A stretch of 64,000 bases of DNA from Struthio camelus. Its lineage: Eukaryota; Chordata; Aves; Struthioniformes; Struthionidae. A program made the position numbers and the translations under genes. Location: positions 82,875,987 through 82,939,986 of the forward strand of contig NC_090942.1 in the NCBI RefSeq assembly GCF_040807025.1. Reading direction: 5' to 3'. The notes beneath the pieces are model-generated. The model made no database searches, had not been told where the DNA came from, and worked only from the letters and a program-made list of their open reading frames with translations. How positions within the stretch are numbered: position 1 is the stretch's first letter; every line of letters starts with the position of its first letter. Below, piece after piece: positions 12,331 through 25,700 of the stretch.

Positions 12331-15300
12331 CAGAGATACCCAAGTATGCACTTATTAGACTAATTTCAGGGTTAGTTTCTAAACGATTTTATACAGAAGA
12401 ACATTATTAACTTCCTAAAGTCAAGAATTCAGAAGTCAGAAAATGTCAGAATTAATGCTTCCTGTCTAACATATGTATTATAAAAGGATCTTTACCTACA
12501 TACTGTTTTTGCACAAAGAATCACCGCTCTTTTGAATGAATGAGGAAACTACTCAAGATTTTTTCCCACCTCTATTACCTGACACGTGGTCACAAACGCT
12601 ATTGTGGCATACCATTCACACTCTGCTAAGAGGCCAAAATAATTCATTTCCTTAGGGATATTTCTAGGACAACCATTGCTGCAATATCTAGAGGCTTAAT
12701 TCATTAAAGGGCTTAAATAATACTCCAAGAGACCTCATTCCATAACCTAACTTTTAAAAGTGGGAACGTTACTCATTTCACCAGCTTCAGACACATTCAA
12801 GCTAGTTAGTTAATCTAGGCTACTTTTTTCTGTCTGCAGAGAAGAACAGATCCAGCTCTTTCTAGAAGGTGATTAATTTGAGCTGCTCTAGGACGCTACA
12901 TTAAGACAGGTTAAGGTAGCTGAAGATTAGGTTAAGATGGCTGAATAAAGGCCAAAGACAGGGACAAGAAGCTGAATGGGAAAAATTGCATGCCCCTGCT
13001 CCAAAACATGAGTACACTGGCAATGCTGAGTGAAAGTTCTCAAAAAACTGCCCTTTAGAACATGTGCAAAACAATGCATTTTTCCGTTTTTCCAATTTAC
13101 CTTTTGAAATAGCTGAGCCCTTGGCATTCTGGCACTCCACTCTGTGAGCTGTGTAACACGATCATTTAAACAGCAACATTGTTGCACAGGAAAGGAAGAG
13201 TGACAAAACGCAAATCTGGATGCAGAGTCTAAAAATGATACGGTAAGTAAATAAGTAAATGTAGTAGAAGTAAATGATATGGTAGAAATGATAAGTAACT
13301 GTAAAGATAAGCAGAAAAAGAACAAAGCCAGAATTTGTGTGCCATTTTGCTTTTTTTAATTATTATTTGTTTAAAAAAAAAAAAAAAGCCTGAAAGCACA
13401 GATTTTCTCTCCTTCCTACTTTTTGTTGACTCATTGGACACCAATATACAGCTAGGTTTCAGAGACGAAAGAAGTACAGGAAGTGAAACCTGACTGACTG
13501 TGACAGATAATCAGAGTTTTACTTGACCTATTTAAAGCTCTCCAGGTTCACCTCTTCTGAAAAAACAAACCACATGAAAGGGCCATTGTGCTGATGAAAG
13601 ATTAATGCCAGGTATAGCGTTTGCAAATACTCTTACTTTGCCTATTGAAGGCTCTGGACGCCCAGTGCCTCTCAAAACTAAGTTCTTAACTGAAATTGGC
13701 AGCAACACAGGAGTCCGGAAAGTCACCTTCCCTGAACTCTGCTTCTAGGCTAATTCCAGTTTCTAAAACGGTAATTGCTCTCTGGGAAAGATCAAATTGC
13801 TTTCAGAACAGTATTACAACGAACAGTCCTTGCTATTGGATTATTGATTTATTTGTCCTTGTTTCTTTTAGTTGGGCCTTGTGCCCGATTCCAAGAGGTT
13901 GCTATAAATAAATATATTTTTGTCTTGCAGGTCTTGCTACTTTTTAAAACTTTCAGCATGCATGAATTCATGACAGTATATGAGAAAGGAGGACAAACAA
14001 TAATAGGAGTAGCTTAATGTGAACAGGAAAAGAAAACACTCCTCCAAAGTTTATCAGATGATGCTTTTATGGTCAACGATTATTTATTTGGAGCTGTTGC
14101 TTACACAGGTTTTCCTTCCTGGGAATTTTAAAGACTAAATACTACAAAGCAAACAAAGCAACAAGCAAATGATGCAGGAGATGAAGATGGAATTGATGGG
14201 AAGTGGAAGAGAGGGATTAGCTAAAGAAATGATAAACAGGAATAAGGAAAACAATTCAAACTCAAAACAACTGGGGCCTGAGTACTTTCAGAAACAGTGC
14301 AGAAGGGAGAAAAAACAAAACAAAAAATAAAAAAATGGAAGCCAGAAGTAGGAGCTTTACCACCAAAAGTTGGTTGGCTAGGAGCATGTCATAGCTGTGT
14401 ATATGAAACTCCTTGTGCAAGAGTGGTAAAATGGAGCATATTTTACACCATTTGGGATCCTATGTGGACACTGCCTTCAAAAATGAAGGTTTTCTTTCAC
14501 TGCCTTCAGCTGCATGGTAGAAAAAACATTGGCAATAAAGCCTTAGGAGACAAGTTCTCAGAATGAGCAGAGGAGAGGCAAGAGGCTTGTTCAGAGCCTG
14601 AAAAGCAGATGTAGGCCGCGTGACAGTTCAAACATAGCTCAAGGAGCTCCACTTTGGTTGTGCTGATATGAAACGGTACAAAGCCTCCTAAGCACAGATA
14701 CCGCCAGATTAGAAAAGAAGCCCAGATCCCCAACCTAGGATGCATCTAGCATTCACTGCTTTGCAAACGGGAGTTTGGCACCTAGTTGCCTCTTACGGTA
14801 GAAAAAGGGTAGTACCTCAACCTGCTTCCGTTGCCTCTGTGCTGTGATAACTGCAATAACTAAGATTTGTATCTGTATCCAAGCATATGTTCACCTGCCC
14901 TCTCCTCCAGCTGGTGCAACTATAAGCTTCAAGAGTAAATAGAATTAAAGTTGCTTATTACCTTGTCAACAAGGATAATGACCCTGAAGTTGCTTTGGAC
15001 AGAGATAGGAAGCCAAAAAGGGAATCTGAGCGATTTGGGAAGACAGAGGATATCATCAGGGAAAGAAGATCTGCCAATAAACGTGGACAGATCTGAAGAG
15101 GCCAGAAGAAGAACATCTTTGAGCCAAGGACTTCAAGAGCCTCAAAACCTCATGACAATGCCTGAGCCAACAGGGAGACAAGCTGCAAATCACCAGTCAG
15201 CTTTTGAAACCGCCCCACAGGAATTCATGAAAACCAAACTGTTTCTGACAAAGAGTTTTAACTTGTACGACTGCTCATACTTCAGCAACAACAACAAAAG

Positions 15301-17564
15301 CCTTTTCAAACGGCTCTTCTATATTTGAGTTGATGAAAAGTCCACATTTATAGATGTTTAAGTAATAATCATGAAAAGAAACCTTGCTATTGAAAGAAGA
15401 GCTGTAGAGCATTTTAATAAGGTTTGCCTACATTCATGCAAGGTAAAGCAGGCAAATAAGATGTCTTCACTATGTTGGTATATGCAAACAATACCTCTTC
15501 AGCTATCAGGGAACAGTGTTCAGAGTACAATAAGTCTCCGAGTACACAAACTAAGTCAGCAGGAAAACAAAAGCAGACATATCCAAGCAATAACTAAATG
15601 AATTAAATCCTGCCAGTGGCACCTAATCCTGCCAGTGGCACACCTAATGATTTTTTTTTTTTTAAAGTAACTCTCAGTTCTGCTTGCCTCATGCTTAGAG
15701 CCCTCATGAGTTACATCCTCAGACTTTCTTGTACAGCACTGAGGAGAAAGGCTGCAATTCCGAAGTTGCAATGAACACTGAGAGCTGGGATCACTTTTCC
15801 TCCAGTGGAAGTGTTTTCTGCATACTACTTTTTAATGCCCAGGCTGTGACAGGACTACTGAACAGGAGCTACCAGGACGAGCAAGACGTACGTATTACTG
15901 AAGTGGCCAGCGTTTTACCTGTAAACCTTCCTCTTCAGCTGGCCCTATGCAATACACATCTCCTGTTTTTAGCCCACGCAGCTTAGGTTCCTGGGGGCTG
16001 TTCTTCCTATGCAGCCTTCTTTTATCACTTCCATCACTTCCTTTTCTTCACCTTTTTGTGCACACAGGGAAAATGCACATTTTCTTTACATTTTCTTTTA
16101 TCATCATTTTTGGATTAAAAAAACAGTCTGTAAAGAACAGCTTTCTCTTCAGAACAAGAACTCTCAGTTACTCTAAGTTACTTTTAATAAGTAACCGTAC
16201 AGCTTAGCAAAAGTGGTCAAACCAGTTACTAGTTTTGCTGTACTAGTTACAGCAGTAGAGCACTGCAATACACAGCTAGAATATGTACATAAGAACAGGA
16301 AATAGTAACATACACACTAGCAACATATGACAGGCATCATTTTCCTCCTACAGTAGTTTAATGCTGGTAAGGTTCTGCTAAATTCAATAGAGCTTGTATA
16401 CGTTTCCTATAACACATATTCATAAAGGTGAAATCAAGTCTTGACTCAAAAAACACCGTAAGGACAGCAGGTTGTCCATCAGTTCAGTGCTGCCCACAAG
16501 CGTTAAGACAGACACTGATGAAGACAAAAGTGTTTCACTTATGAAATAACGTTCAGCACTTATCCTTGCAGGTAGGTAGGCCACTGAGCCTCATCATTGT
16601 TTCAGTTCTGCTTATTTTTCTCTCCTGAGCTTGCAGGAATCTGAGAGAAAATAGGGCTGCAGCAGGCCCTCAAGATCATCTGGTACTTATTCCAGCATAT
16701 TTTAGTTTGAGTGTAGTTCACTTGGATTAACGTTCTCCACAGCACAATGCCAAAAACCACAAATCATTCACCCATGACAAACACTGTACACATCGGAAAA
16801 GCGTTAGTAAGCCCAATACTAAGGGTGAAAAATATCCAGTCACTACCATATCAGTAAAACGTAGAGGTGAAATGATGAGATGTTGGGTCCAAACTCGAGC
16901 AACTGAACAGAAATGGATAAAATATGCAAGGCAATGCAAAACAACAACCACAGATTGCCAGCTAGTCTTCACCTGTACAGCGCAACTTAAAGCTGGATTA
17001 ATAAACTATTATCAGACCTTCAGCAAATAGAGAAAGGGAAATAAAAAGAAATAGTCTATACTTCGTCTCGTTTGAGATAGTTGAATATAACACAACATTG
17101 CAACATCAGAACTGAGAAGCACCCCAGGATCTTCAAGCAGTACTGCAGTCAGGAGGCAGGACTAGAAGAAAGTACAAAACATTATGAACCCTTACAAAGG
17201 CTGGAGCTGGAAACTCACATAGGGATACAAATCCCAGAGCTGTTGAATCCAAAACAGTTGACCACTCTGTCTGAAGGGTTCTCAGTGGTCATCCACAGAC
17301 CAGCATTAAAGTTCTTTCTGATTTCCAGATAAGCCACCGACGGATTGGGAAATGCTAGTGGAAGCTATCCATTAAACAGAGAAAAAAAGGGAATGAAATC
17401 AACAGAAGCGTTGTTATTAATTTGTAGAATAAATTCTTAATAATTCATTATAGAAAACTGTTGTCATTAGGGCTAAACATACTAATTTTTTTTTTTTTGG
17501 CCTTGTTAGATACCTCTGTGTCCAGAAAGAATCCCGCATGCCTGAGGATCTTTTCCCAATTCCC

Positions 17565-17614
17565 TCACTTTCTTGATATTGCAATTTCCTCACTTTCTTG
17601 ATATTGCAATTTCC
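17565..17614 (+). repeat. 25-bp tandem duplication
   Basis: Two direct copies of a unit starting tcactttcttgatattgc, at 17565 and 17590. Confidence 0.85.
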
Positions 17615-20600
17615 AAGTGTCTGGAGGACAACAGGCAAAGATTGCTGGGTAGGGCAAGCCTGGATTTGCTGCTAGAGAAACTGACAGAACTGAGAGCGGG
17701 ACTGAAGGATTAATATGTTGCTAGTACTCTGCAAACAGGATTTAATTAAGGAAAGGCCAACAATAGTGCCAAGACAGTCCAGAATAAGCATATGAGATCA
17801 GAAATTGTTCTGAAACTGTCCCACAGTGAAGAAAGAAGCCAAGTGACAAGATGAAAAGATAGGTTTTTTTTTTAAAATGTATCAATTTTTTGGTGTTTTT
17901 CCTTCATATCTTGCATCCATTATCTGTTAAGATCCTACACACAGTCTCTCTCATTCTCCTTTCCTTCTTGTCACCTCCTCTGCCCACCTTTCTTTTATAC
18001 CTTGTTACATAAAACAGGACTAGAAACACATCTAGGTCAGATAAGTACTGCTCTCTACTATGCTGATGACAGTATTTATGCTGTGACCAAACAGTAGGAT
18101 TACTCACTCAGCACAGGCCTGATCAGAGGCAACGCTCTTTCTCGTAGGTATTAGCGTTGTTGGCGATACAGCTACAGACTTCACTAAGCAGGAGTTTTGG
18201 ACAAAATGGAAGAAAGCCTCCGAACTGACATCAGGCAAGAAAACTACAAGAACAGTCTTCGGTGAAAGAAACAGCTTTTACTATCAGAAGTTGAGCGGAC
18301 TCCAAGGAACTTAGCAATGGAGAAGAGTGCTGAACCTCAAGTACGTGACTCTTCCTGTAACCCTCATAATAAATTTTGAGAGAGAATGAGATTCTCATTA
18401 CTTCATTCAGCTTCCCAGCTACACTCTTAGAGACTAACTATGCAGTGTAACAAAAATTCCCTTTTCAGTCATGGGGCAAGCTAGCTCTGAAAGTAGTTCT
18501 GGTACGTATTTACTTGACCTGTAGAAATGGAATTATACAACTTACTTACCACTGCAGGTGGGCATTTTTGCTTCTCTAGAAGAAGAAACAAAATCCAGAG
18601 AGACAGTACAACGAGAGAAATTACGTGGAGTGGCGGAAAAAGGAAGAATAAAAAATATATATATACACACTATCAGAAAACATGACAAACGAAAAGAGCA
18701 AGGAGGGGCATGCCATCAGGTATGTGGTGCCCTAAAACTCGGCAGTTCCCAGGGACTCTTCTCTCAAACACCACAGTAACCACGTCAACGTTGACCAAGT
18801 CCCATCGGATTATGAAGTCTCTTCACATCTCTTTAATACTGGATGCTGTATTTGTGCTTCGCACGTTTACTAGAGCAATGCATGCATTCCTCATCCAACA
18901 TAGGACAGGCAAAAGAGTAAGGTGAGTTTTTCTCTGTGTAAACAAGCGTACAAAGGGCTGAGAGACCTTCAGGAATGATGACGTTCTGGGACAGTTCCTT
19001 CCCTTTTCTCTTCCTCTCCACTGCATCTCAATTGGTCTTGCTCAAGAGCCAAGCCCCATTCCCAGAGGGCTTCGTGGGAGGCTCCAGTACAAAGGGGTGC
19101 TAGAAACCCCTACTCCTCTTCTTCTCCAACACAGCTCCTCTCTTCTCAGGACCCACTGCTCTCCAAGGACTTCACAGGCACAGCAGTTCTGCTCTTCTCT
19201 CACACTTTACTGGGAAGAACACTGTCCCCTTCCAAGGATTGAGCTGTGGTGGGAAACCACAGAAATTCAGTCACCCCCGAATCACACATCCTTATAATAG
19301 CTTATTGCATTAGTTATATTTGTACTAATTTGTTGCTTGATGTCAGGCAACCACCAGACATTTTGAAAGAAGCAAAATTCAAGAAAAAAAAAAATCTTTG
19401 CAGGGCTGAGGCAGGCAGATCCAAGCAGTCACATAAGTTAATGACAGAAGATTAAAGCAGGGGAAAACATCAACTCCCCAGTTTTAATAGGCCTTGGGTA
19501 AACTGATTTTCTGTTTGTCAGAAGAGCAGTGCTAAAGCAGTGTGAGCAGTTGTTTTCAGAAAAGCATTTCTCACTGGTGTCAAGCTACTGAGCCGCTATC
19601 ATTTAAGACAGACTGGAAATACATCAGCATGATCCTAGATTCCAACTTCCTTTACATGGCTGAAAACAGGATGTTTTTAGCGAGTGTGGAATGTGTTCCT
19701 CACGTACAGACATTCGATATTTTTGAACATGCCTCAGAAGTGGACTGACATGATTTAGAAAACTAAGCCCTCAAGCCCAGGGCTCAACTTTGTTCCACCC
19801 ACAGCTGTTAAAGACTGTATCTCCTCTACATTATCCGTTACTTGTCCATATGCCATCCAGTCACATTACCTGTTCAGACCACAGATTCATAGTTGACTAG
19901 GGGAGCATCTGTGGTACCCTCTTACACCTTCCTGAACGCTACAGAGCTCTCCAGTATCCCTGGTAGGCTATCAAATATTGCTGCACACACACATCCACCA
20001 TTTTACACCAGGGCCAGAGTACTGCAAGGAAGGATGCAGGAAGTGTTCCAGATACCTTCCAAAATGGGCAGGAAGCCCCCAAACCCCACCCTACATAGGT
20101 AAAGGCTTTTTTTTTTTTTTTTTTGATAAGCATCAGAGATGCTTATCTCAATCTTAGTGCTTGGGAGGATAGGAGGAGGAAGAGATTTCCAGCTTCCATT
20201 CTCATGGAGAAGTAGAGGGGTAATTGAAAAAAAGGAAATGTGATGGTTTCTTGTGCTCCTCCATTTTACCTCTTCCTCCAACCCTCAATGAACTTGCGGC
20301 TCAGAGGTCTTGAGGGCCTTCCCCCAGCCTCAGATGGGACCTAAGATAAACAGTAGAGTACATCGGCATGAAAGGATGAAGCTCACCCCTATTGTGTTCT
20401 GAACTGCTCCTGAACTTACCATACAGGAAGAGAAACATCATATACAAACTTCCACCTGACAGGTGAAAGGCTTATTATGGCCTCCAGTAAGAGATTCCTC
20501 CTACCTGGTCTAAGTTGCCAAAGTGGCAGACTTAGTTATGTCTTCTTCTGAAGAAGTTTCAGAAGGTAGAAATTTAAGGAGGTACTTAGATGCAGAAGAA

Positions 20601-21235
20601 GGGGAAGAGAGAAGGAGAAAAACAGAAAGTCAGAGAAGGCGCATTTAGCAGAGTAGCTGAGCAGACTAAAGCAGAGGTGCTCTTTTATAAAGGACAGAAA
20701 CGCAGCAGAGATTCATTTCTCACCAAAAATGCAGTGTTTTAATATTGAACATCTTAAAAACACTAAAACACAAACTTTAACTATTACTTTGAAGAGGGGA
20801 CCCCGCTTCTAACAAAAGCAAACTAAACATGCAGGAAACTGTGAACAGTATCATACAGTTTCCATAGGTTGTTAGCAACTCTTATTGTAGCTCGTAAGTC
20901 TCAAGCCACACGATTCAGTTTGATGTGCTCAACTGATGGAAAACAATCAAGCATTTTAGTACCAGTTCACTTTGAAGGAAATGTCATTTAAGCCCTCACT
21001 GTCAATTTAGCTTAAATGAATGTCTTAGTAACTTAAGACTAATTCTTATTATATGGCCTTCAGTGGTAGTGTGTGATTTTTCACAATCTGCACTCACATG
21101 AAAAGAAACATAGTCATGCCTGATCCCATAGATCCCATCTTTGGGCCAGAATCTGACATCATTGCACTGAATATCACCAACCAAATCACTTGTTAAGAGA
21201 AGCAGTGCTTCCCATTCTCAAAATCCAAATCATAT

Positions 21236-21241
21236 TTTATT
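21236..21241 (-). promoter_or_regulatory. Candidate polyadenylation signal for the minus-strand zinc-finger gene
   Basis: The plus-strand tttatt reads AATAAA on the minus strand. It is the first canonical hexamer that I find downstream of the stop codon at 22447, about 1.2 kb away. No transcript evidence is available. Confidence 0.3.
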
Positions 21242-22446
21242 AGGTAGTAACTGTGCACGCTTTCAACAAGTCATCTTAAAAAACAAAAACACACACAACA
21301 GAAGCTCAACAGCAAGATTCTGTCTGGCGTAAGGTACAAGTCCCAAAGTTTCTTTATCCAAGCAGCTCTCCAGCAAAAGCAAATCATAATTAAATTAGCT
21401 TTGTTGCACTCTAGAAGCTTAGAGGCTCTGACGCTACTACTTGCCTGTGTCGAAGACAGAAACAAGAAGATAAAAAGGACTAACCGTTCTTAACGCACTA
21501 CCCTTACTAACCTTAAAAGGCCTCAGGCCACAGTCCTGCAGAGGCAGGCAAAAATCACGTTTGCCCCTGCAGATTTTACAAGATGGCGCATCTGAGCTTT
21601 TCAGTGTCCCTCCCAAGACAGTAATTATTTACCCCAGTTCTACTCCCAATGAGCTAATATATAACAGTCAACAGCATGTAGTAAACCAGTAGGGTATGAC
21701 GGTATATCAGAAAAAAGATTTAAGCGAGGACATCTTTGAGGAAAAGAACGAGCGTTTCATAACACAAGTTGGCTTTTCCTGATTAAATTCCAGCAATCAA
21801 GGCAGACTTGAATACTTTCTTTTTTTTTTTTTTTTTAAATCCTTTTTGTAGTTCTACTAGCAACGCTGGCCTGAGAGTCAGTAAAGGTCACCTAATTTAA
21901 AGCCTTCTTGAAGTAAGGAAGCTTTTGTAAACAGATGCTTGGAATAGAGGTGCTGTTAGATTGAATACCTTTACATAAACATGTTGCTTACAGACTTCTA
22001 TACAAAATAGAAGTAATAAGAATTGCTTAAAGCATCCCAGATTATTTTATCATTAACCTCAGTTCATTAGAAAAGGTCCAATTAGCCAAGTACACGTTAA
22101 AGACACCTCAGTTAAAAACTAAAGCATATTATCCTAAGTTTTACGCAGTATCGTAGGGATGTTCTACTTAACTACACCTTGGTGATAAAGATCTCTTGGG
22201 CTGCCTTGACAAAATACATTACCATCCAAAATCTATGCATGCTGCAATGAAAGAACGGATGATGGATTTGATCAGCTTCTGTTTGCTGATGCACACGAGT
22301 GAAGTCAAAGTTTGAGCACAGGGTCAGCATCTATAAAGGTAGTATGATATCACAATTACATCAAAGAAATCACACGTTTGAGAGAAAACAGTATAAAACA
22401 GTACTCACATTTGTTCACATTTGATACGTTCATAGCACAAAGCAGA

Positions 22447-22760
22447 TCAGGAAGTTGTAGAAGCTGCAGGAAATTGAGAGCCTGGGAGCTGAGAGGTAGG
22501 GAGAATTTCAGGAGCAGGCAATTGGGATAAAAGATTGGCATTTTCAGTAAGGAGGCTGCTGGGATTAAGAAGGGGAAAAGAGAGAGATGCCATTGCAGCT
22601 GCTTGCCGTCCTAGCAGGAGTCCCAAATTATAGACATTTGAATTAATGAGATCATTGCCTGGCAAGAGTATATTCAGTTGTTTCTGAATTTCTTGCAGGA
22701 CCTGCAGCTGACTTTGCTGATTCAGAAGAAGCATATCCATGTTTTCCCTCATTTTCTTCA
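22447..22760 (-). CDS. Terminal coding exon (helical tail) of the zinc-finger gene
   Basis: The acceptor reads ctcttctctttgtacag before the exon, a good polypyrimidine tract. The exon encodes LKKMRENMDMLLLNQQ, a Leu/Gln-rich segment with heptad-like hydrophobic spacing that looks like a short coiled coil or oligomerisation helix. It continues through a Gly/Leu/Ala-rich part (LLLGRQAAAMASL) into a Pro/Ser-rich end with a TGA stop. This tail is unlike the usual short ends of polydactyl zinc-finger proteins, and hints at a protein-protein contact function. That role is inference. Confidence 0.75.
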
Positions 22761-25700
22761 CTGTACAAAGAGAAGAGAATGTTAATGTCTGCAATGCAAA
22801 AAGGCACTGGCTGGCAATTTAGAAGCCTTTTTATACTTACACTCTTCAAAAATAAGATTGGAGTGGTTCATCTCAAGTTGCTCTGCGCCACAACCCTGCT
22901 GTTCTTTATGATGCGGAGATGTAAGTTCAAAATGGTTTGCATCTAAAAGGAGAAGAGTTTAAGTCAAGGGCCCACTTCACCCATCGCTAGAGCAGCATTT
23001 TAAATCTTCTTTCACACAAGGAAAAGGCAACTCAATAACAACCCTTCCTCTCATCCACGTTTTAATGATAAAACTTCATTCAAGTCATTTGATAACCCAA
23101 ACTAAGCCAAATCAGAGAAAGGACTAGGCAGATACACTCCCCTGAAATATTACAGAGTTGGGTTTAATTACAATCAAAATATCTCCTTTACTATGATTCT
23201 CTCCTGCACGCCAGTAAACTTCAGAAGTTTCCTCCTGCTTTACCCACCCCCTGACCCACTTTTGGGGGAAGGGAGGAGAGGAGAAAGCAAAGCAGGAAGA
23301 AGAAAGCTGTTAAGAAATAAAAAAAAAGTCAAGACACAGAACAAGCATATTTAAGTTATTATATAGAAACCTCTTCTTTGAAATCAAATAGATTAGAAAT
23401 CAAAATAGATTAGAAATCAAATAGAATAGAAACCAAATTTAATTCCCAATCCACACATTGCAAGGCCAGTGGAAGGCATGTGCTACTATACAGGCAATTT
23501 TAGTATGGAGTTTCAATTACAATGATACAGTAGCAATAGTTACTCCTGTAGCAATAGTTACTCCAGAATAAGTTAGGACAGTTTTGTTTGAAGCAGGCTC
23601 AGATTTAAGTTTATCTGATATTGCTTACTGGCAAACTGCCAGGGCAATAATGAAACTATGTTCTTTCTTCTTGTGAACCAGAAGATCTTATCTATACTAA
23701 AAAGCTGTTAAAATAAGCCCTACAAGTGGGAAGTTCCATCTGCTCCTTCGCTCAGTCACCTCTCTGTACCTATAGACCACAAGGTCTCCACACCTAGATT
23801 AAGAATTCAGTTTTGCCATTGAAATCACACCGAAATTATAATTTCATTAAGAGAAGAGGCTCTCCTCCTCAGGAATTCTGTTAGAACCAGAAGAGGGGAA
23901 AACAAACAAACAAACAAAAACACAGAGAAACCTCACTCAAAACACGGCCTTCTCATTAGGCCTGGTGTCTAAATGCCTTGCTGTTACCCGATCTAGTGGT
24001 CAAAGCCCTAACACCATTAAGCGTTCAGCCAGAAAAGTCCCGTGCACGGCCAGACAAGGCCAAAGATTTAGTGTTAAATCATTTCTAGACAATGTATAAA
24101 GTGTCTGCCTGTCTAAAGACAGAGCAAAACAGAACCACAGAGTTTCTAATCTCACAATTTCTGGTCATTACACGAACAGAGAATATTGCAAAATCCAGAA
24201 AATTTCCTACTTTGAGCAACCACCTCACCTGAGAGCTACACTAACAGTATTTAAGGAGGGATGGCCAGAAGAGGCTTTCCGTTAGCAAAGGCATTTATGT
24301 GCAGGCAAGGAAAAGCTTTTCATCTTTACTGGTAGTTCTATTCTGCTAATCTTCACTAAAAGCGGGAAACATTACTCACATATAACAACATTAACTGCTA
24401 CAGGTTACCAAGGCCCGAGTTTACAGAGCCTAAATCCCTTCCGAAGTCAGGTATCTTGTTGGCTAAGCACTTCTGAAGACCTAGGGTTAGCCATTGGGAA
24501 ACACTAGGAGTTAGCAGACTCAGGTCCTGGGCAGTCCTCAGGGAATGCAAAGTCTATAAACTTCAACTTTGGCATTTTCAAGGCACATCTTCAAAAGATG
24601 ACACAGATGTATTACATAGGAAGAAGGAAAAAGAAGACAAAAACACACCACTCACCACAGGAAGCAGGGATAAGCGTTTAGGAATGAATGGAATCAACAT
24701 CCAGGACATCCCCTGTGAGCTCATGCAGCTTGAATGAGAATTCAACAGATCTTAACTTAGTTACCTGCTATGTCTTCACTAGGTCTCTCTTTCAAGTGAA
24801 TCTTTTGATGTTTGATGAAGTTGGAGCACAGCCGGAAGCTATTTCCACATTCGGCACACCAATAGGGCTTTTCGTCCGCATGGATTCTCTGATGCTGGAA
24901 GAGAGCCGAACTTCCACTGAAACTTTTGTTGCACGTGCCACAGGAGAAGGCCTTCTTTTTTGCGTGGGTTTTATAGTGAGCAATAAGATTTGAGCTACGA
25001 CCAAAACTTTTCTCACACTCTTTGCACTTGTAGGGCCTCTCTCCTGTGTGAACTCTCTCGTGCACCACAAGGTTAGCCTTCCTGTTAAACCTCTTCCCAC
25101 ACTCTAAACACTCAAAGAGGTTTTCTCTCGTGTGGATTTTCAAATGGTTCAAGAGGGTAGAGCTCCCCTTGAAGCCCTTCCCACACTCTGCACATTTGAA
25201 GGGTTTATCTTCGGTATGAGCTTTCTGACGACTAACGAGGACAGTTAGTTTCCTGGAGCCTCTTGCTTGGCGAGTGGGTTTATTGCATCTCGCCCTCTGC
25301 GGCCTTGGCAGACTAGCTGTCCTCCAGTTCGGACTGGGGGTTTCAGATAGCTGAGGTAGCATGTCCTCCTCAAGGGCTTCCCGGATGCCTCTCTCTGCCT
25401 CATTTTCACTCAGAATGCAGGTCCCTGCTGGAATAAGAAGCAAGTCTAATACGGCTCATTTCCCAAGATGAATAAGCTTCTCCTTGTAAAATAACCGGAA
25501 TCCAGTTGCACCACATTTCTCTTTCCCAAAGAGGAAGGGAAATTACGAAGACTGAGATAAGAGGGTAAGGAAAAAAATGAAAAGGAAAAGAAGACAAAAG
25601 TAAAAACTGCCACTTCTCTACCCTTCAGGAAATGCCAAAGAAGGAAAAACAACCAAGAAAAAGGAAGGAAGAGGAAGGTCAAAACATCTTACCCTTCACC

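Larger units (their letters stand above)
12331..22446. other. Non-coding stretch, including probable 3' flank of the minus-strand zinc-finger gene
   Basis: No gene that I can support. It holds local tandem duplications of 19 bp at 15606-15643 and of 25 bp at 17565-17614, an AT/AC microsatellite at 18655-18670, and poly(A)/poly(T) runs (13373-13386, 15651-15664, 20107-20124, 21821-21837). A 125-codon open frame at 14951-15328 ends in a weakly finger-like sequence. The part nearest 22446 is expected to be the 3' UTR of the minus-strand gene. Confidence 0.5.

Noticed and set aside
16640-16700. Antisense CR1 3' end resemblance (ccctcaagatcatctggt)
   Set aside because: Only about 20 bases are suggestive; too short and diverged to call.
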